The position numbers were made by a program, and so were the translations under genes. A stretch of DNA of 64,000 bases from Glycomyces sambucus. Lineage in GTDB: Bacteria; Actinomycetota; Actinomycetes; Mycobacteriales; Micromonosporaceae. The DNA is taken from positions 372,001 through 436,000 of the forward strand of contig NZ_FNGF01000003.1 in assembly GCF_900102815.1 (NCBI RefSeq), written 5' to 3'. The notes under the pieces are model-generated. The model was not told the DNA's origin, ran no database searches, and saw nothing but the letters and a program-made list of their open reading frames with translations. Of the stretch, positions 33,824 to 42,028 are shown one piece after another (positions within the stretch are counted from its first letter, which is position 1; each line of letters starts with the position of its first letter).

Positions 33824-34960
33824 ATGAGCGACCCGATCAAGCACGCTGCCAAGGCGACCTCGCCTTGGTGGGCGAAGGCGATGGTCATCACCGGCTCGAT
33901 GGTCATGGTCGTCGCCGGCGGCGGCGCCATCGCGGCCCAGGTCAGCCTCAACCTCGTGAACAACTCGGTGAACCAGGAGGACCTGCTCGGCGACCAGCGC
34001 GTCGAGACCGAGGAGGGCGCCGCGATCGAGGGGCCGCTCAACTTCCTGGTCCTGGGCACCGACGAGCGGGTGGACGCGGGCGGCGAGGCGCGCACCGACG
34101 CCGACATCATCGTCCACGTCAACGCCGACCTCACGCAGGTGTCGATGATCTCCCTGCCGCGCGACCTGCTCGTGGACATCCCCTCGGGCATCCCGGCCGA
34201 GCAGACGAAGCTCACCGAGGCGTTCGCGTACTCCGAGGACTGGGGCGAGTCGTTCCAGAACACCGCCGAGACCATCACCAACCTCACCGGCATCCAGTTC
34301 GACGGCGGCGCGATCGCGAACTTCGAGGGCTTCCTCGACATGGTCGACGAGCTCGGCACGATCGAGCTGTGCCCGTGGCACGAGATCACCTCGATCCACA
34401 CCGACAAGACGTTCGAGGCCGGCTGCGCCCAGTACGACAAGAAGGACGCGCTCGACCTGGTGCGCCAACGGTACGGCTGGGACTGGGACGAGGACTACGC
34501 CAACGGCACGTGGGGCGACTTCGGGCGCCAGAAGATGCAGCAGCAGGCCATCAAGAAGATCCTCGAAGCGGCCAAGGAGCAGGGCTACGCGACCAACCCG
34601 GCGAAGGCCGTGGAGCTCCTCGGCTCGTTCGGCGACGCGCTCACCGTCGACGTCGGCGGCTACAACCTGGTCGACATGATCACGCAGATGCGCGACATCG
34701 ACCCCAACGAGATCCTCTCCATCGGCACGCCCTCCTCGGAGGGGAACCTGAACGGGACCTCGTACGTGCTCATCCACGAGGGCACCGACGAGGAGACCGC
34801 CTCCGACGCCCTGTGGGAGGCGATCCAGGGCGACACCGTCGAGGAGTGGGCGTGCCAGTACCCCGACTGGCTCAGCGGCGACTCCGCACCGGACTGCGCC
34901 ACCACCTCCCCCGCCTCGACCTCGACCCCTACCGGCGCCGCCTCGGCGTCGGACGATTAG
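33824..34960 (+). CDS. LytR-CpsA-Psr (LCP) ligase, tandem copy 1
   Basis: A 378-residue LCP protein with a short cytoplasmic N-terminus, one helix (about 20-45) and an extracytoplasmic catalytic domain. Core motifs are FLVLGTDERVDAGGEARTDAD, SMISLPRDLLVDIP and DLVRQRYGWDWDEDY. A Cys pair (IELCPWHEI and EAGCAQY) and two more near the C-terminus suggest disulfides. ATG 33824 follows GGGAGAGG. First of three adjacent paralogues reading the same way, separated by 79 and 106 bp. The family attaches glycopolymers to peptidoglycan. Confidence 0.92.
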   Translation: MSDPIKHAAKATSPWWAKAMVITGSMVMVVAGGGAIAAQVSLNLVNNSVNQEDLLGDQRVETEEGAAIEGPLNFLVLGTDERVDAGGEARTDADIIVHVNADLTQVSMISLPRDLLVDIPSGIPAEQTKLTEAFAYSEDWGESFQNTAETITNLTGIQFDGGAIANFEGFLDMVDELGTIELCPWHEITSIHTDKTFEAGCAQYDKKDALDLVRQRYGWDWDEDYANGTWGDFGRQKMQQQAIKKILEAAKEQGYATNPAKAVELLGSFGDALTVDVGGYNLVDMITQMRDIDPNEILSIGTPSSEGNLNGTSYVLIHEGTDEETASDALWEAIQGDTVEEWACQYPDWLSGDSAPDCATTSPASTSTPTGAASASDD

Positions 34961-35039
34961 CCTGGGTCCGGGCGCAACCGGGGGGTGTGGCCGAAGCGTT
35001 GTCAGTACGGGATAATGCTGTCCAGACCCTGGGAGAAGC

Positions 35040-36155
35040 ATGGCAGTGAAGAGCGGCGCGCCTTGGTGGGCCCACCTGATGATGTACGCCGGCGGCGTGA
35101 CGATGGTCGTCGCCGGGGCGACCGCGGGCATCGCCCAGTACGCCCTCCACACGGCGAACAACACGATCGAGGCCGAGGACATCCTCGGTGACAACCGCGC
35201 CGAGATGGACGTCGAGAACATCGAGGGGCCGCTGAACATCCTCGTGCTCGGCGTCGACAAGCAGGGCGGCTCGACCCGGTCGGACACCATGATCATGGTG
35301 CACGTCAACGCCGACCTCACCCAGGTGTCGATGGTGTCGCTCCCCCGCGACCTGTACGTGGAGATCCCCGACTGCGGCCCCGACTGGGGCAACAACACCT
35401 GCATGCAGAAGCTCAACCACGCGGCCTCGATCTCCGACGACTGGGACGTCACGCGCGCCAACGTCGTCGACACGATCTACAACCTCACCGGCGTCGAGTT
35501 CCACATGGGCGCCACCGTCGACTTCAACGGCTTCATGGACCTCGTCGACCTCGTCGAGGAGATCGAGCTGTGCCCGTGGCACGAGATCCAGTCGATCCAC
35601 GGCGACAACCGCGTCTTCCCCGAGGGCTGCAACTACTACAACAAGGAAGAGGCCCTCGACCTCATCCGCCAGCGCTACCCGTGGGACGAGCCCGAGGACT
35701 ACGAGTCCGGACTGTGGGGCGACTACGGCCGCCAGGCCATGCAGCAGCAGGCCATCAAGGCGCTCATCAAGGAGCTCAAGGCCGACGGCTACGCCTCGGA
35801 CCCGACGCGCCTGACGCAGGTCCTGGAGGGCCTGGAGGGCAAGCTGACCCTCGACCTCCCCGACGGCCTGACCGCCATCGACCTGGCGCTGAACCTGCGC
35901 GACCTCAACCCCGAGGACATCACCTCGATCCGGGTCCCGGCCACGTCCCAGGAGACCGAGGTCGGGTCCTCGGAGGTGATCGCCGAGGGGGAGCAGCAGA
36001 TCGCGGCGGACGCGCTGTGGGACGCGCTCCAGAACGACACCATGACCGAGTGGATCGCCCAGTACCCCGAGTGGGTCAAGCAGACCGGCAGCAACGCGAC
36101 CACGCCGGCGGAGGAGCCGTCGGGGGACGCGTCCTCCGAGGCGACCACCGACTGA
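35040..36155 (+). CDS. LytR-CpsA-Psr (LCP) ligase, tandem copy 2
   Basis: A 371-residue paralogue starting MAVKSGAPWWAHLMMYAGG, with one N-terminal helix. Catalytic segments are NILVLGVDKQGGSTRSDTM, VSLPRDLYVEIP and LIRQRYPWDEPEDYESG. Four cysteines (IPDCGPDWGNNTC, ELCPWHEI and EGCNYY) are shared with copy 3, and the last two also with copy 1. GGGAGAAGC precedes the ATG. Closest in sequence to copy 3, so a second, later duplication is likely. Ser/Thr/Asp-rich C-terminal tail. Confidence 0.93.
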   Translation: MAVKSGAPWWAHLMMYAGGVTMVVAGATAGIAQYALHTANNTIEAEDILGDNRAEMDVENIEGPLNILVLGVDKQGGSTRSDTMIMVHVNADLTQVSMVSLPRDLYVEIPDCGPDWGNNTCMQKLNHAASISDDWDVTRANVVDTIYNLTGVEFHMGATVDFNGFMDLVDLVEEIELCPWHEIQSIHGDNRVFPEGCNYYNKEEALDLIRQRYPWDEPEDYESGLWGDYGRQAMQQQAIKALIKELKADGYASDPTRLTQVLEGLEGKLTLDLPDGLTAIDLALNLRDLNPEDITSIRVPATSQETEVGSSEVIAEGEQQIAADALWDALQNDTMTEWIAQYPEWVKQTGSNATTPAEEPSGDASSEATTD

Positions 36156-36174
36156 GCGTCGCGACTCCAGCACG

Positions 36175-36206
36175 AGGGGTTGCCCGGCTCCGGCCCGGCA
36201 ACCCCT
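36175..36206 (+). terminator. Imperfect hairpin between LCP copies 2 and 3
   Basis: AGGGGTTGCC pairs with GGCAACCCCT around a partly paired centre; TT follows. It could attenuate or end transcription inside the array. Confidence 0.5.
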
Positions 36207-36261
36207 TCGGCGTCCCGGGGCGTCTACCACCGGACGGACCGACTTCGAACCCTGGAGACGC

Positions 36262-37374
36262 ATGGCAGGCGGGAACCGGGCCCCCTGGTGGGCGCATTTC
36301 ATGACGTACGCGGGCGGCCTCACGCTCGTGGTCGCGGGCGGCACGGCGGCGGTGGCGCAGTACGCGGTGAACAAGGCCGACCAGGTGATCCCGCAGGAGG
36401 ACATCCTCGGCGACGCGCAGGCCGAGATGGACGTCGACCACATCGAGGGGCCGCTCAACATCCTCGTGCTCGGCACCGACAAGCAGGGCGGGTCCATCCG
36501 CTCCGACACGATGATCGTGGTGCACGTCAACGGGGACCTCACCGAGGCGACCATGGTGTCGCTGCCGCGCGACCTGCTGGTGGACATCCCCGACTGCGGG
36601 CCCGGGTACGCGAACGAGCCGTGCACGAACAAGCTCAACCACGCGGCCTCGATCTCCGACGACTGGGAGGAGACGCGGGCCAACGTCGTGGGCACCGTCC
36701 ACGACCTCACCGGGCTGGACTTCCACCTGGGCGCGACCGCGGACTTCAACGGGTTCGTGGAGATGGTCGACATCGTCGGCACGGTCGAGATCTGCACCTG
36801 GAAGGAGTTCCAGTCGCACCACACCGACCGGGTCTTCGAGGAGGGCTGCCACGAGTACGACAAGGAGGCGGCCCTGGACCTGGTGCGCCAGCGGTACCAG
36901 TTCTACGACCAGATCGACTACGACCTGGGCCTGTACGGCGACTACGCGCGGCAGAACTTCCAACAGCAGGCCATCAAGTCGCTGCTGGAGAAGGCGAAGG
37001 AGCAGGGGTTCCTGGAGGACCCGGCGAAGCTCACCGAGCTGCTGGAGGGCTTCGGGGAGGACAAGGTGTCCATCGACCGGCCCGACGACCTGTCGATCGC
37101 CGACCTCGCGGTGAACCTGCGGAACATCGACCCGGGCGCGATGACGACGATCCGGGTGCCCGCGTCCTCCGAGGAGGGCACCGAGTGGGGCTCGGTCGAG
37201 CGGATCCACGAGGGCGCGGAGGCGGAGGCCGCCGCGTCGCTGTGGGAGGCGCTCCAGAACGACACCCTCGCCGCGTGGATGGCCGCGAACCCCGAATGGG
37301 TCAAGAGCGACGCGGCGAACCCCGAGAGCTACACGGAGACGGACGGGGAGCCGACGCAGGAGCCGACCGACTGA
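36262..37374 (+). CDS. LytR-CpsA-Psr (LCP) ligase, tandem copy 3
   Basis: A 370-residue paralogue (MAGGNRAPWWAHFMTYAGG). Motifs are NILVLGTDKQGGSIRSDTM, VSLPRDLLVDIP and LVRQRYQFYDQIDYD. The four cysteines of copy 2 are kept (IPDCGPGYANEPC, EICTWKEF and EGCHEY). The ATG lies after GGAGACGC. All key Asp and Arg residues appear intact, so three active enzymes with different substrates or expression are plausible. Confidence 0.93.
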   Translation: MAGGNRAPWWAHFMTYAGGLTLVVAGGTAAVAQYAVNKADQVIPQEDILGDAQAEMDVDHIEGPLNILVLGTDKQGGSIRSDTMIVVHVNGDLTEATMVSLPRDLLVDIPDCGPGYANEPCTNKLNHAASISDDWEETRANVVGTVHDLTGLDFHLGATADFNGFVEMVDIVGTVEICTWKEFQSHHTDRVFEEGCHEYDKEAALDLVRQRYQFYDQIDYDLGLYGDYARQNFQQQAIKSLLEKAKEQGFLEDPAKLTELLEGFGEDKVSIDRPDDLSIADLAVNLRNIDPGAMTTIRVPASSEEGTEWGSVERIHEGAEAEAAASLWEALQNDTLAAWMAANPEWVKSDAANPESYTETDGEPTQEPTD

Positions 37375-37443
37375 GTAGCCGGCGTCCGCGCGGTCGCGGC
37401 CGGCAAGGCCCGGAGATCGGGTCGCTCGGGAACGCGTGACGCG

Positions 37444-37515
37444 TCAGGAATACTCGGCGGCTCAGGAGTCCTCGGCAAGTCAGAAATGCCGTGCGGCTCA
37501 GGAATGCTTGGCGAG
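37444..37515 (-). repeat. Four degenerate 18-bp tandem repeats, each with an in-frame stop
   Basis: On the minus strand the unit reads roughly CTCGCCAAGCATTCCTGA. The first copy ends the 85-residue gene; three diverged copies follow with TGA exactly every 18 nt (plus-strand TCA at 37498, 37480, 37462 and 37444). Confidence 0.85.
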
Positions 37516-37755
37516 CTCCGCCGAGTTCCGGGCCTCTTCGAGCTTCGCGGTGAGCGCGGCGGCCATGGCGCTGGTCTCCTCCAGCTGCTCCTTGCCGAGG
37601 TTGAGGGCGTTCGCGGCGGCTTCGATCCCGAGGGACTGGAGCTGTCCGAGGACTTCGTCGACCTGGGCCTTGCTGGCCTCGATCTGGCCCTGGAGCTCGT
37701 TCACCGCATCGACGTTCGCGCTGATCGAGGTGAGGACTTCGTCGATGCTCGCCAT
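37498..37755 (-). CDS. Small helical protein (DUF6244-like)
   Basis: An 85-residue, almost wholly alpha-helical protein (MASIDEVLTSISANVDAVNELQGQ ...) with heptad-like Leu/Ile/Ala spacing and no Trp-x-Gly, cysteine or signal peptide. Its size and amphipathic pattern resemble the small DUF6244 proteins of actinomycetes and, more loosely, WXG100 proteins, but the WXG motif is missing and no ESX genes are nearby. The start ATG 37755 follows GAGAAAGG. Function unknown. Confidence 0.7.
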   Translation of the reverse strand: MASIDEVLTSISANVDAVNELQGQIEASKAQVDEVLGQLQSLGIEAAANALNLGKEQLEETSAMAAALTAKLEEARNSAELAKHS

Positions 37756-37910
37756 GGTCGGGGCCTTTCTCTCAGGGGTGCGGGGCGCCGGGGCCGATCG
37801 TGCGGGCCGGCGCGGCCGTGTCGCCGAGCGCGCCGCGCACGTTCAGCACCGGCGACACTACCCGAATCCGGCTCCGAGCGCAGCCCCCATGCGCGTCGCT
37901 CAGATCGAAT

Positions 37911-38756
37911 TCACTTGCCTCCCTTGGCCTCTTCGGCCTCGTCGACGGCGTTCCACTCGCGCTTGGAGGACTGCCAGCCGTCCTCGTTGTGGCCGACCCG
38001 CCAGTACCCGGAGATCGACAGGCGCTCGCGGGGGACCTCGCGCTCGAAGCGGAGGTAGCGGCGGATCTCGCGCACGAACCCGGCCTCGCCGTGGACGAAC
38101 GCCTGCACGTCGGCGGTCGGGAACTCGAAGCCCTGGACGGCGTCCACGAGGCGGCTCCCGACGGGGGCCGCGCCGCGGTGGAGCCAGGCGACGGTGACGT
38201 CCCCGGCGGACTTGAACTGCTGCTCCTCTTCGGGCCCTTCGACCTCCAGGAAGACGAAGGCGCGGGCGCCGGGCGCGAGGCGCTCGACCGCCGAGGCGAT
38301 GGCGGGCAGGGCGCTCTCGTCGCCGGCGAGCAGATGCCAGTCGGCGTCTGGGCCGGGCGCGTACCCGCCGCCGGGTCCGGCGAAGCGGAGCAGAGCGCCG
38401 GGCTGCGCGTTCGCGGCCCAGGGGCCGGCGATGCCCTCGTCGCCGTGGTAGACGAAGTCGATCCAGAGCTCGCGGGCGGCGGGGTCCCAGCGGCGCACGG
38501 TGTAGGTGCGGGTGACCGGCCACTGCTCGCGGGGGTACTCCTCGCGGATCGCGGCGAGGTCGAAGGGCTCGGGGTAGGCGACGCCCTCGATCGGGAACTG
38601 GAGCTTCAGGTAGTGGTCGGTGTAGTCGCCGCACTCGAAGTCCGCGAGGCCCTCACCGCCGAGGACCACGCGGATCATGTGCGGCGTGACCTGCTCGGTG
38701 CGCACCACCTCGGCGGTCTTCAGGGCGGGATTCCTGCGTCCACGGCGTTCGGCCAT
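37911..38756 (-). CDS. Siderophore-interacting protein (ferric-siderophore reductase, SIP/ViuB type)
   Basis: A 281-residue flavoprotein. HMIRVVLGGEGLADFECGDYTDHYLKL starts the FAD-binding barrel. TRTYTVRRWDP binds FAD (R-x-Y-[ST]), FVYHGDEGIAGPWAANAQPG and LLAGDESALPAI follow, and the C-terminal helix holds GYWRVGHNEDGW. It would reduce Fe(III)-siderophore inside the cell to free iron. ATG 38756 follows AAGGAG; an in-frame start 9 codons upstream is less well placed. An iron box lies about 85-105 bp upstream, so iron repression by a DtxR/IdeR-type regulator is likely. Confidence 0.93.
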   Translation of the reverse strand: MAERRGRRNPALKTAEVVRTEQVTPHMIRVVLGGEGLADFECGDYTDHYLKLQFPIEGVAYPEPFDLAAIREEYPREQWPVTRTYTVRRWDPAARELWIDFVYHGDEGIAGPWAANAQPGALLRFAGPGGGYAPGPDADWHLLAGDESALPAIASAVERLAPGARAFVFLEVEGPEEEQQFKSAGDVTVAWLHRGAAPVGSRLVDAVQGFEFPTADVQAFVHGEAGFVREIRRYLRFEREVPRERLSISGYWRVGHNEDGWQSSKREWNAVDEAEEAKGGK

Positions 38757-38983
38757 ACCGGCTCCTTCGTTCAAGCGGCTCACACGTCCACTCGGCGAAG
38801 CCCTCGAGCCGCGAGGTCGGCCTCGTCAAGACGATCAGCGGTTAGGTTCTCCTAACCCTCACACCCTCAGTTGTACCTCGCCACCCCACCACCCCGCCTG
38901 CCGCAACCCGCAGAAAACCGAACGACCAAACCCGCCTTAGTAGGCCCACCCACCCCAAAACCTCTCCCACCAGCCCGGACAGA
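38757..38983. other. Upstream region of the siderophore-interacting gene
   Basis: It holds the iron box and the promoter of the leftward gene. From 38870 to 38980 the sequence is C/A-rich on the plus strand, with no recognisable gene, up to the start of repeat copy A. Confidence 0.6.
38842..38860 (-). promoter_or_regulatory. Iron box (DtxR/IdeR/DmdR-type operator)
   Basis: TTAGGTTCTCCTAACCCTC matches 13 of 19 positions of the IdeR/DmdR consensus TTAGGTTAGGCTAACCTAA, including both inverted half-sites. It lies upstream of a ferric-siderophore reductase gene. Confidence 0.8.
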
Positions 38984-39248
38984 AGTTATCCACAGGCACG
39001 AAATCAATCCTGTACAGCAGGGGCCCGACCTGTGATTGTTGGTAGCAAAAACACCTTTCTTCTGGTGGTGGTTGGAGGAGGAGGGAGGTGGAGTCGGTCT
39101 GGCAGGACTGGCGGTGAATGTGGGATTCCCCGGGGGCCGCCCCCGAAGACCGCGCGGGAGTGCACTCCCGCGCGGCTCCTGCCAGACACCCTCGCGAGGA
39201 GAAGATCGCGGGCGCATCGGCACCCAGCCGATGCGCCCGCACCAAAAA
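38984..39248 (+). repeat. Hairpin-rich repeat element, copy A (inverted relative to copy B)
   Basis: About 265 bp, near-identical to the reverse complement of 56011-56284; positions 39062-39188 are identical base for base to copy B. Order: DnaA-box sequence TTATCCACA (38986-38994), CTGTACAG palindrome, G-rich GGAGGAGGAGGGAGG, and an outer 11-bp stem (39097-39107 with 39177-39187). That stem encloses a 6-bp stem (39131-39145) and a perfect 26-bp palindrome (39150-39175). A CCTCGCGAGG palindrome and a 13-bp hairpin (39208-39240) followed by A7 complete it. Frames are open on several strands, but no start or family supports a gene. Confidence 0.95.
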
Positions 39249-39287
39249 AACTCCGACCCGTCGGTGCCGGGACCGGCAGCTCGGGCC

Positions 39288-41255
39288 CTAGTCGGGGCGC
39301 GGGCTCACGTCTCGCATCACTGAGGCGAGCAGGGGCCGCGAGAGCGATCCGGCTGCGATCACCGATGCGGTGCCGGCTGCGAGGGTCGCTCCCAGGATCA
39401 GGGCGCCGCTCGCGTCGAAGCCCAGGCCGCCGATGACCGGGGAGGTCAGGAGCATGCCGGTCAGGACCGACGCGCCTCCCAGGAATCCCAAGGGCAGCAG
39501 GGCCTCCTGGCGGCGGGCCTGGTCGAGGACCTTTTGCGGGGTCCCGGCGAGGTGGAGGAGGCGGTAGGTCTGGCGGCGGTCGAGGACCGAGCCGATGGCG
39601 CTGATCGCGGCCGAGACGGCCGCTGTCGCGAAGACCACCGCGAGGACCACGGTCACGCCGGTGCGGACCGACCCGACGATGCGGTTCGACATGATGCTCG
39701 AATCGATCTCCCGCTCGGGCGGGTCGCCCGGGAGGATCGCGGTCATGGTGGAGCGCACCGATTCGAGGTCCGCGCCGGAGGTGGTCGCCTCGATGACCGC
39801 GGCGCCCGAGTCGGCGGTGAGGAACCCGCTGTCGTCGGCGACCGCGACCTCGGCCCGGTCGCCGAATTCGGCGGTCAGTGCCGCCGCGAAGGTGTCGGCG
39901 TCGGCCGCGGGGACCATGGCGGCGATGGTCTCGGTGGACTGGGTGCTGGTGTCGGTCACCATCATCGGGAACATCGCGACCGAGCCGGCGACGAAGCCCG
40001 CGATGGCGACGCCCGACACTGTGCGCCAGGCGGCCTTCGGGTCCTCGGCGAGGCGCCGGGCCGCGAGGAGCCGCGCGGGGCCCCTGGCGGTGCGCGCCAG
40101 GGTGCGGCCGAGGCGCTGGACCGTCCACGGGCCGATGAGGTTCACGGCGGCGAGGGTCGCGGCGAAGAGCACGATGAGGATCGCCACGGCGACCATGCTC
40201 CCGCCGACGAGCTGGGTCGCGACCATGAACAGGATCGAGAGGGCCACGAACACCGCCACCCGGATCGCCCTGAGCCCCTTGGGTTTCACCCGCCGCGCGA
40301 CCCCGAGCGGGCTGATCACCACGCTGCGGAGCCCGATGAGCGCCGAGACCGCGACCAAGACCGGCACCGCGACCGCGACGGCCGCCATCCACGGCGCGCC
40401 CGCCCACAGGTCGGCCGCGAACCAGCGGCCGCCGTCGATCGGGATCAGCGCGACCAGGGGCGTCACCAGCATCCACGCGACCGTCCCGGCCACCGATCCG
40501 GCCGCGGCCGCCAGCACCGTCTCGATGAGCGTCAAGCGCATGACCTGCCCCGGGGTCGCGCCGATGAGGCGGAGCGTCGCGAGCCGTTCGTCGCGCCGCG
40601 ACACCGTCAACCGGGCCGCCGCCGCACCGAACACCGCCGCGGGAACGGCCATCAGGATCGCGGCGAGCACCATCAGGATCATGTAGAAGCCGTAGACCGC
40701 GTCCGCCCGCCCCCCGGCGAACCCGTCGATCGCGCGCGGCGACACCGCGTCCGCGTTGAACCGCTCCGCGGTCATCGCCGGGTCGTCGGCGGCGCGGCCC
40801 ACGACCGCGACCAACTCGTTCGGGTGCGCGAGCGCCTCCGCGCCGAGCAACCCCGCGACCTCAGCATCGCCGTAGCGGGCGAGGAAGTCCGATTCGGGCA
40901 CGTCGGCGAGGAGGTCGGCCGCCGCCGGCGAGAGCCACACCGCCCCGGGCGCGGGGAACGCGTCCATGCCGGGAGGCGCGGGTGCGTCGCCGTCGAGCGC
41001 CGCGAAGTCGATGCGGGTGACCGACTGGCCGCCGAGGTGGTCGACGGCGGTCGCGATGACCGCCGTCCCGGTCCCGTCGGCCTCGGGCGCGTCGCGCCAC
41101 GAGGTCCGGTCGGCGCGCGCGTCGAACGCGAAGTTCCCGGCGACCGCGAACTGAAGAAGGAGGGTCGCGACCGCGACGGCGAGCGCGGTCAGGCCGGTGC
41201 TCAGCAGGGCGCTGCGCCCACCGAGCCGGGTCAGGCGCCAGGCGAGCTCGGTCAT
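39288..41255 (-). CDS. FtsX-type ABC transporter permease
   Basis: A 655-residue permease with two FtsX-like halves. The first helix (residues 15-40) precedes a large extracytoplasmic domain. A first FtsX block (LMVLAAILMAVPAAVFGAAA, then RRDERLATLRLIGATPGQVM) and a second C-terminal block (AVVFATAAVSAAISAIG, then DRRQTYRLLHLAGTPQKVL) follow, about ten helices in all. ATG 41255 overlaps the ATPase stop (ATGA), so the two are coupled. The family exports lipids or peptides or acts in antibiotic defence and mechanosignalling. Substrate unknown. Confidence 0.9.
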   Translation of the reverse strand: MTELAWRLTRLGGRSALLSTGLTALAVAVATLLLQFAVAGNFAFDARADRTSWRDAPEADGTGTAVIATAVDHLGGQSVTRIDFAALDGDAPAPPGMDAFPAPGAVWLSPAAADLLADVPESDFLARYGDAEVAGLLGAEALAHPNELVAVVGRAADDPAMTAERFNADAVSPRAIDGFAGGRADAVYGFYMILMVLAAILMAVPAAVFGAAAARLTVSRRDERLATLRLIGATPGQVMRLTLIETVLAAAAGSVAGTVAWMLVTPLVALIPIDGGRWFAADLWAGAPWMAAVAVAVPVLVAVSALIGLRSVVISPLGVARRVKPKGLRAIRVAVFVALSILFMVATQLVGGSMVAVAILIVLFAATLAAVNLIGPWTVQRLGRTLARTARGPARLLAARRLAEDPKAAWRTVSGVAIAGFVAGSVAMFPMMVTDTSTQSTETIAAMVPAADADTFAAALTAEFGDRAEVAVADDSGFLTADSGAAVIEATTSGADLESVRSTMTAILPGDPPEREIDSSIMSNRIVGSVRTGVTVVLAVVFATAAVSAAISAIGSVLDRRQTYRLLHLAGTPQKVLDQARRQEALLPLGFLGGASVLTGMLLTSPVIGGLGFDASGALILGATLAAGTASVIAAGSLSRPLLASVMRDVSPRPD

Positions 41256-42028
41256 CGCCACACCTCCACGACCGGCTCGTGCCCGAACCGGCCGTCGCCG
41301 TCGACCACCGGTCGCGCCTCGGCGGCGGCGAGGCCGGGGGACGCGCCGTCGCCGGTGCGCGGGGTCCCGCTGAGGCGCCCGTCGCGGATCTCGATGGTGC
41401 GCGTGCACCGGGCCGCGATCCGCGGGTCGTGCGTGACGACGACGAGGGCCGCGTCGAGTTCGGCGACGGTGTCGAGCAGGACGCCCATCACCTGGTCGCC
41501 GGTGGTCCGGTCGAGCGCCCCGGTCGGTTCGTCCGCGAACACGACCGCGGGCCTGACGACGAGCGCCCGCGCCAGCGCGACCCGCTGGGCCTCACCGCCG
41601 GAGAGCTCGCCGGGCCGGCGTCCTTCCTTACCTTCGAGGCCGAGTTTGCGCAGCTGCGCGCGGGCCGGTTCGAGCGCGGCCTTGCGCGGCGTGCCGCCGA
41701 GCATGAGCGGCAGGGCGACGTTCTCCTCCGCGGGCAGTTCGGGCAGGAGCTGCCCGAACTGGAACAGGAACGCGAACCTGGTGCGCCGCAGGTGGCTGCG
41801 CGACCGCTCGGAGAGCGTGTCGATGCGCTCGTCGTAGAGGCGCACCTCCCCCGAGTCGGGCCGGATGATCCCGGCGAGGCAGTGCAGGAGCGTTGACTTG
41901 CCGGAACCGCTGGGCCCGGTGACGGCCACGGATTCCCCGGGCGCGACGGCGAAGTCGACGCCGTCGAGCGCGGGGGCGGTTCCGAAGTGCTTGACGAGGG
42001 AGCTGGCGCTGAGCATGGGGGGCCTCAT
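41252..42028 (-). CDS. ABC transporter ATP-binding protein (MacB/LolD-type)
   Basis: A 258-residue ATPase. Walker A is GPSGSGKST, Q-loop FLFQFGQLLPELPAEENV, signature LSGGEAQRVALARAL, Walker B VVFADEPTGALD and H-loop VVTHDPR. A Gly/Ala-rich C-terminal extension of about 35 residues follows. ATG 42028 overlaps the stop of the small membrane gene by 4 bp (ATGA), and its own stop overlaps the permease start, giving a tightly coupled three-gene operon. Confidence 0.95.
   Translation of the reverse strand: MRPPMLSASSLVKHFGTAPALDGVDFAVAPGESVAVTGPSGSGKSTLLHCLAGIIRPDSGEVRLYDERIDTLSERSRSHLRRTRFAFLFQFGQLLPELPAEENVALPLMLGGTPRKAALEPARAQLRKLGLEGKEGRRPGELSGGEAQRVALARALVVRPAVVFADEPTGALDRTTGDQVMGVLLDTVAELDAALVVVTHDPRIAARCTRTIEIRDGRLSGTPRTGDGASPGLAAAEARPVVDGDGRFGHEPVVEVWR

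Noticed and set aside
37498..37755. WXG100/ESX-secreted protein
   Set aside because: There is no WXG motif or YxxxD/E tail, and no ESX components are near.
39004..40476. Open frame through repeat copy A and the permease 3' end, sharing a tail with a frame in copy B
   Set aside because: The shared peptide arises from the repeated DNA in at least two frames at once. The sequence is dominated by palindromes and the frame reads antisense or out of frame in the permease, so I treat the repeat as non-coding.
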